In this document: piece after piece, positions 42,407 to 51,600 of the stretch
Layout of the letters: the number at the start of each line of letters is the position of its first letter
Numbering within the stretch: position 1 is the stretch's first letter
Source: Mesorhizobium sp. LSJC280B00
GTDB taxonomy: Bacteria > Pseudomonadota > Alphaproteobacteria > Rhizobiales > Rhizobiaceae
Assembly (NCBI RefSeq): GCF_000502835.1
Contig: NZ_AYVL01000006.1
Coordinates: forward strand, 157,151-221,150
Direction: 5' to 3'
DNA length: 64,000 nt
Translations under genes and position numbers: made by a program
Notes under the pieces: generated by a model
The model's input: only the letters and a program-made list of their open reading frames with translations
Told to the model about the DNA's origin: nothing
Database searches by the model: none

Positions 42407-43729
42407 TCAGCCGGCGAGATAGCGATCGCGGATCTCCGAAACCGCGTTCTCATGCGAGCTGAATCCTTCGTAGCGGGCGAGCCTGCGGGCATGCAGGGCG
42501 AGTTCCGGATAGGCCGCCGAGGTCACATAGCCGACCGACGATCTCTTGACGAAATCCGTCACGGAAAGCGGTCCAAAGGTTCGCGCCCACCGGCTGGTCG
42601 GCAGCACCGCATTGGGTCCCAGGACGAAGTTGGCGAGGGTCACCGGCGTATGCGGACCCATGAGGATCTCGGCAGCTTCCGTGATACGTCCGAGATGCGC
42701 AAATGGCTCCGTTGACAGAATCTCGAGGTGCTCCGGCGCATAGTCGTTGATGAAGCGGTAGCTGTCCTCCAGCGACTCGGTCAGCACGATGCCGCCGCGC
42801 TTCCCAGTCAGCACCGCGCGTGAGAACTCCACACGCTGTTCGCTCATCCGGGACCAGTGTTCCGGTATCGCAATCAACGCGGCTTCGGCGACCTTGCGGC
42901 TGTGCGTCACCAGGTAGGCCGAGGAATCCGGCCCGTGCTCGGCCTCGATCAACAGGTCAAGAGCAGCCAGGCCGCCGTCGACGCTGTGATCGGCAAAAAT
43001 GATCGCTTCGGAAGGACCGGCGGGCAGACCTGTGTTGATGATCGGGGACAACACGCTCTTTGCCGCCACCACCCACGGGCTCCCCGGCCCGACGATCTTG
43101 ACGGCAGGCTTCACGGTCTCGGTTCCATAGGCGACGGCGGCGACCGCATGGGCGCCGCCGCACTTGTACACGGTCTCCACGCCGGCGAGGCGGGCAGCAA
43201 CCAGCGTCGCGGCGTCGACGGAACCATCCGAAGTCGCAGGCGTCACGATCGCGATCTGGGGAACCCCGGCAATCACCGCCGGAACCGAGGTCATCATCGT
43301 CACCGAGGGAAAGGCGCCTTTGCCGCGCGGAACATAAAGCGCAACGGAAGCAATCGGTGTGTATCGGTCGCCCGCATAGGCGCCCGGCCGAACTTCCTTG
43401 AGCCACATCGTTTCCGGGCGCTGCTCCTCGTGGAAATGCATTATGTTCTCGATGCCGAACCGGATACTCTCCACGACATCCTTCTCGACCTTGTCGAATG
43501 CCGCGTCGAACTCCGCTTCCGAAACTTTCAGTCCACCGTCGGCAACATCGGCTTTGTCGAGTTCGCGTGCAAACCGGAGCAATGCCGCGTCACCTTCATC
43601 CTTGACGGCCTGGATGATTGGACGGACCTTTTCGATGAAGGAAGACAGATCTCCTTCGGCGCGTTTCAGTAAACTGGCCCGCTGATCGACACTGAGGGAT
43701 GACAGGCGGTGGAAGCTGACGTCAGACAT
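42407..43729 (-). CDS. Histidinol-dehydrogenase-like enzyme (HpsN-like?)
   Basis: HisD-family enzyme of 440 residues: AGDRYTPIASVALYVPRGKG, IVGPGSPWVVAAKSVLS, PAGPSEAIIFADHS, DLLIEAEHGPDSSAYLVTHS and NDYAPEHLEILS. The glycerol-type four-electron oxidation of an alcohol to an acid is the family chemistry. It is outside any his operon and is clustered with an SDR, a Zn-ADH and a taurine-type transporter, which argues for a catabolic paralogue such as HpsN (R-DHPS 3-dehydrogenase). Inference from context. Confidence 0.85.
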   Translation of the reverse strand: MSDVSFHRLSSLSVDQRASLLKRAEGDLSSFIEKVRPIIQAVKDEGDAALLRFARELDKADVADGGLKVSEAEFDAAFDKVEKDVVESIRFGIENIMHFHEEQRPETMWLKEVRPGAYAGDRYTPIASVALYVPRGKGAFPSVTMMTSVPAVIAGVPQIAIVTPATSDGSVDAATLVAARLAGVETVYKCGGAHAVAAVAYGTETVKPAVKIVGPGSPWVVAAKSVLSPIINTGLPAGPSEAIIFADHSVDGGLAALDLLIEAEHGPDSSAYLVTHSRKVAEAALIAIPEHWSRMSEQRVEFSRAVLTGKRGGIVLTESLEDSYRFINDYAPEHLEILSTEPFAHLGRITEAAEILMGPHTPVTLANFVLGPNAVLPTSRWARTFGPLSVTDFVKRSSVGYVTSAAYPELALHARRLARYEGFSSHENAVSEIRDRYLAG

Positions 43730-43809
43730 GGCGGCTCCTTTTCTTAGAACGCAATTACGATTAGCGCTTGTCGATCACTTCTGGGACACGTCTCCGGCCC
43801 CTGAAGCCT

Positions 43810-44583
43810 TCAAATCGATGCGAGAAAGCCTCCATCCACGGGAATGGACTGGCCGGTTATGTAGGCTGCCGCATCCGAAGCGAGGAACACCGCGATTCCG
43901 TGCAGGTCCGAGAGATCACCAAAACGGCGCTGCGGAATCTTGGCGAGCATCGATTGCTGCCATGCCTCGTTGCTGTAGAACACGTCTGTCATCGCTGTCC
44001 TGAAATAGCCAGGCGCAATGGCGTTGACCCGGATCCCGAGATCGGCCCACTCCGCTGCAAGCGCCCGCGTCATGCCGAGGAGGCCTGATTTCGACGAGCC
44101 GTACGGCACCGCCGTGGGAACCCCAACCTCGGAGGTCAGCGAGCAGAGATTGATAATGACGCCGGGCCGTCCGGCGTCTCTCATCTGCCGCGCGGCGGCT
44201 TGGGCGCAGAAGAAGGCGCCTTTGAGATTCGTATCGACAATCCTGTCCCACAAGACCTCGTCGACATCGAGTGAAGGCCGGACCTCTTCCGTACCTGCAT
44301 TGTTGACGAGAATATCGAGACCTCCGAGCAGGCTGCCGGCCTCGGCTGTCGCCGCCAGGCAGCGGTCGACATCGGTGACGTCCAGGGCGATGGCGTGCGC
44401 GACCCCGCCGGCGGTGCGGATGGCGGCCATCGTCTTCTCGAGCGAGGCCACGCTGCGCGCCGTGACCGCGACGTCGGCGCCGGCCGCGCTGAGCGCCTCG
44501 GCGATGCTGCGCCCGATGCCACGGCTTGCGCCGGTTACAAGCGCCTTCCTGCCTGACAGATCGAAGAGAGATGCGTTGCGCAT
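43810..44583 (-). CDS. Short-chain dehydrogenase of catabolic locus
   Basis: SDR of 257 residues: VTGASRGIGRSIAEALSAAG, VNNAG (DILVNNAGTEE), Ser region INLCSLTSEVG, YGSSK as Tyr-Lys pair, and the C-terminal GQSIPVDGGFLAS. First gene of the minus-strand operon SDR, HisD-like, Zn-ADH, GntR. In an Hps-like pathway it would be HpsO, oxidising one enantiomer at C2. Confidence 0.87.
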   Translation of the reverse strand: MRNASLFDLSGRKALVTGASRGIGRSIAEALSAAGADVAVTARSVASLEKTMAAIRTAGGVAHAIALDVTDVDRCLAATAEAGSLLGGLDILVNNAGTEEVRPSLDVDEVLWDRIVDTNLKGAFFCAQAAARQMRDAGRPGVIINLCSLTSEVGVPTAVPYGSSKSGLLGMTRALAAEWADLGIRVNAIAPGYFRTAMTDVFYSNEAWQQSMLAKIPQRRFGDLSDLHGIAVFLASDAAAYITGQSIPVDGGFLASI

Positions 44584-44648
44584 GTCATCCTCCTTGGTAA
44601 TGTCGCGCTTGGACCGATCGCGTCGAGACTATCCGAATGCAGCTTATC

Positions 44649-44665
44649 TATACAAGCATGTACAT
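44649..44665. promoter_or_regulatory. Putative HutC-type operator in divergent promoter region
   Basis: TATACAAGCATGTACAT: TATACA and TGTACA form an inverted repeat with one mismatch and a four-base spacer. It lies between the divergent SDR operon and the dimethylformamidase-like gene, and shares TATACAAG with the site at 40559. Confidence 0.48.
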
Positions 44666-44781
44666 CATGGCTGTAGTGCGCCATGCGGAACTTTGCTTGT
44701 CAGAGCGGCAGCGCATTGGCCGACATCGGACCGGACTACGCGGTTCGCCCCAGCCCATCTGGAGTTCATCGGGAGGGATAG

Positions 44782-46848
44782 ATGAAGCGCGCAGTAGACC
44801 ACGACGCGATGAGCGTGGTTGGCTATACCACCCCCTGGAGTGCCAAAGCAGGCCAGCGGATCAAGCTCAGCCTGTCATGCGATCGGCCGATAAAGGCCAC
44901 ACGAATTTGCCGGCTCGACAAGCCGGCTCCGGAATTTCTCGCCTGGCCCATCGAAACGGTAGGTGAAGCACGGCGTCGGCATTTCGACCAAGGGTCGTTC
45001 CTGTTCGTGCGAGCCGGCGAACTGGCCAAAGTACAAGCCGTCCACGGCATACGTTTTGAGCTGTTCCTCACGCGCAACGAAGGTGCGCGCACGATCCTGG
45101 AGGCAGGCGCCCTCGGGCTGCGCCTCCGCGACGGCGCATTTGTCGTGGAAATCGGCGGCGAAACCCTTGTCGAGAAGAAGGCGCCAACTGGTGTGTGGCT
45201 CACTGTCGAGTTGGACCTGCGGCAGGAGCAGTTGCGCCTGCGCATCAAATCCCATGACCGTCTCGCGCCTTACGAACTCCACGAAGGTTTTGCCAGCCCT
45301 GAGCGGACCCTCCAGGCGCACGACATCCATTTCGGCGCAAGTGCCACCAACCACGAACCTACTCTCAACGCGAAATTTGCTGCGATCCGGCTCGACACCC
45401 CACAGGGGACCATTGCCTGGGATTTCCCGACGCTGTTACCAACGCAGCCGATCCTGTCGTCGGGCGGAGCAGATCCGTTGCTCCTCGACGTGATCAATCA
45501 GCCAGCCTTCTGCGTGACTTCGGCACGCTGGGACGGATCGAGCTTCGAGCCTCGCTTGGTGCCGTCGCACTACGACGCTATCCATTGCCACGACGACGAC
45601 ATCGGCCCGCTTGGGTGGCCGGTCTCGCACCGCGCGACGATCCCCGAAAACGCACACCCAGGCGTCTACGCGTTCCAGGTCGAATGGGAGGGTGGCTACG
45701 AACGCGTGGTGTTCTTCGTCACCTCTTCACAGGTTTCGTCGCCGCTGTTGTATCTCGTGCCGACGGCCACCTATCTCGCTTATGCGGACGAATATCTCCC
45801 GGATCATCTTTATGAATGGAAAGGCGACGACCGGGGACATCGCTTCGCGATCTCCAACAATCTGAAATCCCTTTACGACTACCATTCCGACCTTAGCGGT
45901 GTTTCCATCTGCTCCTACAAAAAGCCGAAAGTGACGCTCAGGGACGATTACGATTATCCGCTCTGCGGCTGCCCACACAATTTGCCGGTCGATCTGCACT
46001 TCCTCCGATTCTGCCACGACAATGGAATCGTGTTTGACGTCATGACCGATCACGATTTGCACGAATGCGGCATAGACGGTTTGCGTCGACATCAAGCCGT
46101 CGTCACCGGCAGTCATCCCGAATATATGTCGATCGAGATGGAGCAGGCGCTGCGGCAGTTTGTGGCCGAAGGCGGCAGCATCGCCTATCTCGGCGGAAAC
46201 GGCTTTGCTGCCACTGTGGCTTTCAAGGACGATCTGATGGAGTTGCGGCGCTCGCCGCTGGAGGCCGGCCGAACCTGGGACGGCCCGGTCGCCGAACAGG
46301 CGCTGTCGATCACCAACGAACCAGGCGGCTATCTCCGTTGCCGCGGCCGAGGCGAATTCACGCTGATCGGTGGCGCGATCTCACTGATGGGTTTCGATGG
46401 CGCACGCCCCTTCACGCGCACTGAGGAAAGCCATGAAGCAGGATGCGCATGGCTGTTCGAAGGCGTTGAAAATGCGACCTTCGGCACCGACGGCATCGTG
46501 CTGGGCGGTGCCGCGGGCTACGAAGTGGATGCGACGGATCCAGCCCTCGGCACTTCCGCTGACACCGTCGTGATCGCGCGGGCGACGGGATTTCCCGACA
46601 GCTTCTTCCAGGATCCGACGCGCTGGTATGAGGGCGGGGATAGGCAACGCATCGCCCGCCGCTGCGCCGAAATGACCCTGCGAAAGCTCGCAGCAGGCGG
46701 CTTGATCTTTTCCGCAAGCTCGGTTGCCTGGTGCGGCGCGCTGCCAGCCGCAGGCGCCATGAACGATGTCGGCAGGATCACGCTCAATCTGCTTACCCGC
46801 CTCGGTGCCACGAAAGGAGAACCCGGCCGAGAAAAATGGATAAGCTGA
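44782..46848 (+). CDS. N,N-dimethylformamidase large-subunit-like protein
   Basis: A 688-residue cytosolic protein. The N-terminal 200 residues form a beta-rich lectin/LamG-like part (NEGARTILEAGALGLRLRDG); the C-terminal two-thirds matches the DMFase beta-subunit C-terminal domain: ATIPENAHPGVYAFQVEWEG, YLVPTATYLAYADEYL, DYPLCGCPHNLPVDLHFLRF, VMTDHDLHECGIDGLRRHQA and VVTGSHPEYMS. These tyrosine and glutamate-rich blocks carry the iron site in true DMFase. No small subunit gene is adjacent. Divergent from the SDR operon; probable amide or related hydrolase. Confidence 0.8.
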   Translation: MKRAVDHDAMSVVGYTTPWSAKAGQRIKLSLSCDRPIKATRICRLDKPAPEFLAWPIETVGEARRRHFDQGSFLFVRAGELAKVQAVHGIRFELFLTRNEGARTILEAGALGLRLRDGAFVVEIGGETLVEKKAPTGVWLTVELDLRQEQLRLRIKSHDRLAPYELHEGFASPERTLQAHDIHFGASATNHEPTLNAKFAAIRLDTPQGTIAWDFPTLLPTQPILSSGGADPLLLDVINQPAFCVTSARWDGSSFEPRLVPSHYDAIHCHDDDIGPLGWPVSHRATIPENAHPGVYAFQVEWEGGYERVVFFVTSSQVSSPLLYLVPTATYLAYADEYLPDHLYEWKGDDRGHRFAISNNLKSLYDYHSDLSGVSICSYKKPKVTLRDDYDYPLCGCPHNLPVDLHFLRFCHDNGIVFDVMTDHDLHECGIDGLRRHQAVVTGSHPEYMSIEMEQALRQFVAEGGSIAYLGGNGFAATVAFKDDLMELRRSPLEAGRTWDGPVAEQALSITNEPGGYLRCRGRGEFTLIGGAISLMGFDGARPFTRTEESHEAGCAWLFEGVENATFGTDGIVLGGAAGYEVDATDPALGTSADTVVIARATGFPDSFFQDPTRWYEGGDRQRIARRCAEMTLRKLAAGGLIFSASSVAWCGALPAAGAMNDVGRITLNLLTRLGATKGEPGREKWIS

Positions 46849-47163
46849 TTGGCGCCGTTACGGAAAGACCCGTATCCGGTTTTGGGAATCAAATCAGTCG
46901 GCGTGCACCGGCTTCGTCTCACATGTCTCTCGCCACCTGGCGGACGGCAGTTGCCTCAGCCGCAACCTTCAGGTGCGCTGCTTTGACAAACGGCGCTGAA
47001 CCAGAATTTGGCGCGGCATCAACGACACCCTCGCCGACCAGGCAAGGAAGCTAGGTATCCCTTCTTCGGCGGCGCGCAAGCGTTGTCGGACTATCCCGCA
47101 ACGAATTGTCGGAACTGACCGATCTGGCCCGTCCTTGGGTCTCACCAGCGCAAGGAAGAAGCG
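46849..47163. other. Intergenic stretch, no gene recognised
   Basis: I see no supported coding region, repeat or hairpin in these 315 bases. The last part should hold the promoter of the reductase at 47164, which is preceded by AAGGAAGAAGCG. Confidence 0.5.
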
Positions 47164-47799
47164 ATGAGAGACCTGATCTTGAAGATGTCCATATCGATCG
47201 ACGGCTTCGTGAGTGACCTGGATGGCCGAAACACATGGATGTTCGGCGCCGATCAAGAGGCGAAGGCCTGGGGCGTAGAGTTCATATGGAACTCGAGCCT
47301 GCACATCATGGGCAGCCGCAGCTTCCGTGACATGGCCGCCTGGTGGCCGATCTCCTGCGACCAGTTCGCGGCGCCGATGAACCAGATCCCCAAGGCCGTC
47401 TTCTCACGACGGGGACCGGAGATCCTGAGGGAGGTGAGCAAGTCGGCGGCGCTCGATGAGGCTCGCGCCGTCAACGCGGGAACCGGACAGCCGGCGAAGT
47501 TGCAGCCCGGTGGTGAAAGTTGGGCGGAGGCCTATGTGGCGAGCGGTGACTTGGCGGAGGAAGTCGCGAAGTTGAAAGCCCAAGAGGGCAAGCCGATCAT
47601 CGCCCACGGCGGAGTGAGCTTCGCCCGCAGTCTCGTCGCCCAAGGACTGGTCGACCAGCTCGCCCTGACGGTGGCCCCCGTGGCGCTGGGCAAAGGCCTG
47701 CCGCTGTTCTCCGAACTGGTCGCGCCGATGTCTCTCAAGCTGGTGAGCTCGAAAGCCTTCCCGGGGGGCGCGGTGGCGCAGATTTACCGGCCAACGTGA
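47164..47799 (+). CDS. DHFR/RibD-like reductase
   Basis: A 211-residue protein of the dihydrofolate-reductase-like (RibD C-terminal) family: LILKMSISIDGFVSDLDGRN, HIMGSRSFRDMAAWWP, PIIAHGGVSFARSLVAQGLV, LTVAPVALGKGLPLFSEL. These small reductases are NADPH-dependent with unknown substrates. A relative lies 100 bases downstream. Confidence 0.88.
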   Translation: MRDLILKMSISIDGFVSDLDGRNTWMFGADQEAKAWGVEFIWNSSLHIMGSRSFRDMAAWWPISCDQFAAPMNQIPKAVFSRRGPEILREVSKSAALDEARAVNAGTGQPAKLQPGGESWAEAYVASGDLAEEVAKLKAQEGKPIIAHGGVSFARSLVAQGLVDQLALTVAPVALGKGLPLFSELVAPMSLKLVSSKAFPGGAVAQIYRPT

Positions 47800-47901
47800 A
47801 CACGTCAGAGAATGTGTGCAACCAACGAACCGACGAAGTGAGGGCGAGGTATAAATGAATGCGATCCCTTCGGATCGTCGTCGATCGATAGGAGCCTGTG
47901 C

Positions 47902-48447
47902 ATGGCGAAGCTTGTATTCGGAATGATGCAGTCGCTCGACGGCTATGTCGCTGGCGCCGAGGGCGGGCCCGGGCTGCCGATGCCCGGAGAGGCGCTCCAT
48001 CGCCACTTCAACGCCCATGTGCGCGGGATCGCCGGCAGCCTCTACGGCCGGCGCATGTACGAGGTAATGCGCTATTGGGACGAGGATCAGTCGGGACAGG
48101 ACCAGGTCGGGCGCGACTTTGCGGCGGCCTGGCGGGCGCAGCCGAAATGGGTCGTCTCTCGCACCCTGAAGTCGGTCGGGCCGAACGCCACGCTGGTGGA
48201 CGACGATCTCAAAGGGTTCGTTAGGGCGCTTAAAGCCGAACACGAGGGCGAGATCGAAGTCGCCGGACCGGAGCTTGCGGGTAGTCTGACCGAGCTTGGC
48301 CTTATCGATGAGTACCGGCTCTACTTCCGTCCCATCGTGCTTGGTCGCGGCAAGCCATTCTTCGCCGGCCCGCGGCCGCCGCTGCGTCTCGTGGCCAGCG
48401 ACCGGGTTGGCGAGGACGCGATCAGAGTGACGTACGTTCCCGCCTGA
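47902..48447 (+). CDS. DHFR/RibD-like reductase, second copy
   Basis: A 181-residue relative: KLVFGMMQSLDGYVAGAEGG, GSLYGRRMYEVMRYWDE, IEVAGPELAGSLTELGLIDE, YFRPIVLGRGKPFF. GATAGGAGCCTGTGC precedes the ATG. It is the last chromosomal gene before the guaA-derived array, so in the unoccupied chromosome it probably lay just downstream of guaA. Confidence 0.88.
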   Translation: MAKLVFGMMQSLDGYVAGAEGGPGLPMPGEALHRHFNAHVRGIAGSLYGRRMYEVMRYWDEDQSGQDQVGRDFAAAWRAQPKWVVSRTLKSVGPNATLVDDDLKGFVRALKAEHEGEIEVAGPELAGSLTELGLIDEYRLYFRPIVLGRGKPFFAGPRPPLRLVASDRVGEDAIRVTYVPA

Positions 48448-48493
48448 TCACAACCCACCCGACACCCTAACGTCCGTCGGACCGAATTTGAGC

Positions 48494-48640
48494 TCATTCC
48501 CACTCGATGGTGCCTGGCGGTTTGCTCGTCACGTCATAGACGACGCGGTTGATGCCGCGCACCTCGTTGATGATGCCGGTGGCGGCTGCGCCCAGGAATG
48601 CCATGTCGTGACGGTAGATATCCGCGGTGCCGCCATCTAC
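48494..48640 (-). pseudogene. guaA: Displaced 3' fragment of guaA (left att junction)
   Basis: Minus-strand translation gives [20 protein letters not shown] followed by [18 protein letters not shown] and a stop, nearly identical to the C-terminus of the guaA at 63034. Homology fades beyond about 48640-48660. This is what is expected when an element integrates into the 3' part of guaA, supplies a new gene end and pushes the original end to the far side. Confidence 0.9.
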
Positions 48641-48754
48641 CGATGGTGATGCGCGTACATACCGATAAGGGCAGCGGTCACGAGCCGCGCTGTCCCCACG
48701 GGCATTGCTCTACCTGCGCCCTTCAAGGAAAAGGAGCATTGTGACGGGGCTTAG

Positions 48755-49342
48755 CTATAGACGCTGTAGCATTGATCTAATGCGATTTATCGCAGCATCG
48801 ACACCTTGCCTAGGCAGACTTTCAACCTTGTAAAATGAAAGGAACGTAAGCGAGGCTTGAGGAGCACAGGTATTCAGAATAGCTGTCTTGAGAACACGCC
48901 GCACTGGCCGCCTGAGGATCAGCCAATCGACCCACCAAGGTGAGCCCAAAGTTGTTATTGCAACCACCTTCCTTAACTGGCGAAGTCGCGGTTGTATGGC
49001 ACCAAGATCGGCTGCGTGATGGTATGCAATACCAGGCACCCATACCCTGTCGAATCAGCCCTTCAATATAGCTGGAGGTCCGAACCACCACGTGGGAAAA
49101 ATCAAGACGATAGTCTCGGCCCAGAGAAGATCCTCAATCTCTTTAGCTACCTCTGTAGTCTCGAATCCGGAATAGTAGCTCGCGCGCTCCGCCGGTGTAA
49201 GAGCCGGGAAGAAGCCAGATCGATACAGATCAACATGTCGGCACTGGTGCTTCGCATCCATCAGGGTGTCGATAGCTGCGTTCGAAAGCGTTTGGCAAAG
49301 GCTTGGATTGAGTGGATGAGCCGTGACAATCAAGCATCGCAT
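48755..49342 (-). pseudogene. NAD(P)H-dependent flavodoxin-fold oxidoreductase with internal stop
   Basis: A quinone-reductase/KefF-like protein of about 195 codons: RCLIVTAHPLNPSLCQTLSN, SYYSGFETTEVAKEIEDLL, IVLIFPTWWFGPPAILKG, then TGA, then FDRVWVPGIAYHHAADLG and KVVAITTLGSP in the same frame. The conserved KGWFDRVW shows the TGA (49055-49057) has replaced a Trp codon. Everything else of the gene is present, so the change is recent or a read-through case. Confidence 0.82.
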
Positions 49343-49550
49343 ACCAATATTTTGAATCCTCCCCAATTTGGTTGCGCTGCGCGTCATCATTCGTGCGGCG
49401 CGGTGCTCGGGCAAAGCTTCTCATACCAATCATGGATTTCGAAATAGCTGTACGCGCCACAGTCTTCAAAGAGCAATTGTTTTTCAACGCCGAGAATGGC
49501 CCTTCTACAGCGGTACGCTCGAGACAGCGCCATCGGCGACCTGCCAGGCG

Positions 49551-50447
49551 TCAGTCGCGCGATATGGACAGCCCCGCGAGAAGCGGCGCGTACGCGGCGA
49601 GCCTGCGGGATACGAACTCCGTGAAGAGCCGTACGCGCTTCGTCTTGCGTGTCTCCCCCTGTGTGAGAAGCCAGAGCGTTCCGTACATGTGCAGGTCGGT
49701 GCCCGGCACCCTCACCAGTAGGGGGTCGGCATCGCCGACGAAGCAGGGCAGTGTCGTGATCCCGAGCCCTTGCCGTACAGCAACGATCTGCGCCTCGGCG
49801 TCCGTGGTCCTGAAGGGAACCCCCGTGGTGCGAACCTCACCCTCGCTGGCCCATTCCGGAATTCCATGAATGCTTATGACGATCCACCGGATGGGATCAG
49901 GCGCGCCCGCACGCCACGCGGCTAGTCGATCACAGGACATATAGACGCCGCCGAACACCTCCGGTCCCTTCAGGCCATGAAGATTGAGCGGCAGGGTTTT
50001 GCGGTCGTAGACGACGCGGATCGCGACGTCGGCCTCTCGGTTGGTCAGATTTGCCAGCTCGCCGGACGACAAGATTTCCATCTCGATGTCCGGATGCAGA
50101 CGCGCGAAATCGGCGAAGTCCGGCATGAGCAGGTGTGTCGCGAGGGGCGGTGCCAGCGTCACCCGCAGAAGCCCGCGCACGCTCTGGTCGCGCCCGAAGA
50201 CGCGCGTCTCCAGCAGGTGCGACGACACTTCCATCTGGTCCGCGAACTCGAGGACCTCCTCGCCCGCAGCCGTCAGGCGGTAGCCCGAAGGCAGCTTTTC
50301 GAACATCTGCACCCCGAGGCGTTCCTCGAGCTGGGCGACGCGTCGCAGCACGGTCGAGTGGTTCACACCGAGGCGCTCGGCAGCGGCCCGCACCGAGCCT
50401 CCGCGCGCGACGGCAAGAAAGTAGCGAACGTCATCCCAGTCGATCAT
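49551..50447 (-). CDS. LysR-family regulator
   Basis: LysR protein of 298 residues: DWDDVRYFLAVARGGSVRAA, AERLGVNHSTVLRRVAQLEE and RLGVQMFEK form the DNA-binding domain; the effector domain follows (LLRVTLAPPLATHLLMPDF). ATG 50447 gives the usual start of this subgroup. It is divergent from the SDR at 50716, its likely target, across 268 bases. Confidence 0.9.
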   Translation of the reverse strand: MIDWDDVRYFLAVARGGSVRAAAERLGVNHSTVLRRVAQLEERLGVQMFEKLPSGYRLTAAGEEVLEFADQMEVSSHLLETRVFGRDQSVRGLLRVTLAPPLATHLLMPDFADFARLHPDIEMEILSSGELANLTNREADVAIRVVYDRKTLPLNLHGLKGPEVFGGVYMSCDRLAAWRAGAPDPIRWIVISIHGIPEWASEGEVRTTGVPFRTTDAEAQIVAVRQGLGITTLPCFVGDADPLLVRVPGTDLHMYGTLWLLTQGETRKTKRVRLFTEFVSRRLAAYAPLLAGLSISRD

Positions 50448-50715
50448 GGTGCAATCCGGCACCGCGCGGTGCGCCTTCCAAAGCCCGTATCTAACACATC
50501 GAACAGCAGTACGGGCGGTCATCATAGCCTATGTCGACGAGCGCGGCTCAATTCCGAACGGCGGACGCCGATCGTCGCGGCTGGCGTCAGTCGTCCAGCC
50601 GGATCGATTTCGCACCACCGATGTGCGCGCTTCCGCACTCAACAACTGACGCCGGCGGACCCATTTCGAGGTTCTCGGAGGCAGATGCCGTCCCGACACC
50701 ACGAAAGGAGAAGTC

Positions 50716-51450
50716 ATGGGAAAGCTTGAGGGTAAGGTTGCAGTCATCACGGGTGGATCGAGCGGCATGGCGCTGGCGAGCGCCAAGCGGTTCGTTGAAG
50801 AAGGCGCCTATGTTTTCATCACGGGCCGGAGACAGGAGGCGCTGGACGAGGCCGTCAAGCTGATCGGCCGGAACGTGACCGGCGTGCGCGGCGACGCGGC
50901 CAATCTCGACGACCTCGACCGCCTGTTCGATACAGTCAAGCGGGAAAAGGGCAGGATCGACGTCCTGTACGCGAGCGCCGGCACGGGCGAAGCCGTCCCA
51001 CTGGGCGAGATTACCGAGCAGCACTTCGATGCGGCCTTCGGCCTGAATACGCGCGGCACGCTGTTTACGGTTCAGAAGGCGTTGCCGCTGTTCAACGATG
51101 GCGGATCGATCTTCATGACCGGGTCAGTTGCTTCGGTGAAAGGTTTTCCTGGTTACAGCGTGTATGCGGCGAGCAAGGCGGCGCTGCACGCATTCGCACG
51201 CGGGTGGCTCAACGAACTCAAGGGCAGGAATATCCGGGTGAACGTGCTGCACCCGGGGCCGATCGCCACACCGATGCAGGACCAAGTTCTGACCGAGGAG
51301 GCGAAGCAGATGTTCGAATCCCTGATCCCGCGGGGAAAGATGGGGCGTCCTGAGGAAATTGCGACGGCCGCGCTGTTTCTTGCTTCCGACGATTCGAGCT
51401 TCGTGAATGGGGTGGAGTTGTCCGTCGATGGCGGCTTCTCGGCCATCTGA
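50716..51450 (+). CDS. Short-chain dehydrogenase
   Basis: SDR of 244 residues: KVAVITGGSSGMALASAKRF, YASAGTG in place of NNAG, SIFMTGSVASVKG with Ser, YSVYAASKAALHAFARGWLN with Tyr-Lys, NPG-like VLHPGPIATPM. This matches the LysR-linked SDR common in proteobacteria. GAAAGGAGAAGTC precedes the ATG. First gene of a four-gene plus-strand group. Confidence 0.89.
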   Translation: MGKLEGKVAVITGGSSGMALASAKRFVEEGAYVFITGRRQEALDEAVKLIGRNVTGVRGDAANLDDLDRLFDTVKREKGRIDVLYASAGTGEAVPLGEITEQHFDAAFGLNTRGTLFTVQKALPLFNDGGSIFMTGSVASVKGFPGYSVYAASKAALHAFARGWLNELKGRNIRVNVLHPGPIATPMQDQVLTEEAKQMFESLIPRGKMGRPEEIATAALFLASDDSSFVNGVELSVDGGFSAI

Positions 51451-51600
51451 AATCGCGCCGGATCGCGGGAAGCGGCTGACCGGCGGGAACTAGCGTGTCC
51501 ATGGTGGAACGACCACGCAAAGGTCGCCACACAGCGGAACGAATAACCCAGCGCCGTTGAAGGCCGGGGAATCAATACCAACACGGATCGGAGAAGCATT

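Noticed and set aside
40711..42715. Plus-strand open frames of 389 and 465 codons opposite the GntR, Zn-ADH and HisD-like genes
   Set aside because: The minus strand encodes conserved enzymes; the opposite frames are rich in Arg/Gln/His as expected of shadows.
42407..43729. Biosynthetic histidinol dehydrogenase hisD
   Set aside because: No other his genes nearby; the neighbours are catabolic dehydrogenases and a transporter, so a catabolic paralogue is more likely.
48755..49039. Separate small gene starting at MPGIAYHH
   Set aside because: It is the in-frame C-terminal part of the interrupted oxidoreductase, not an independent gene.
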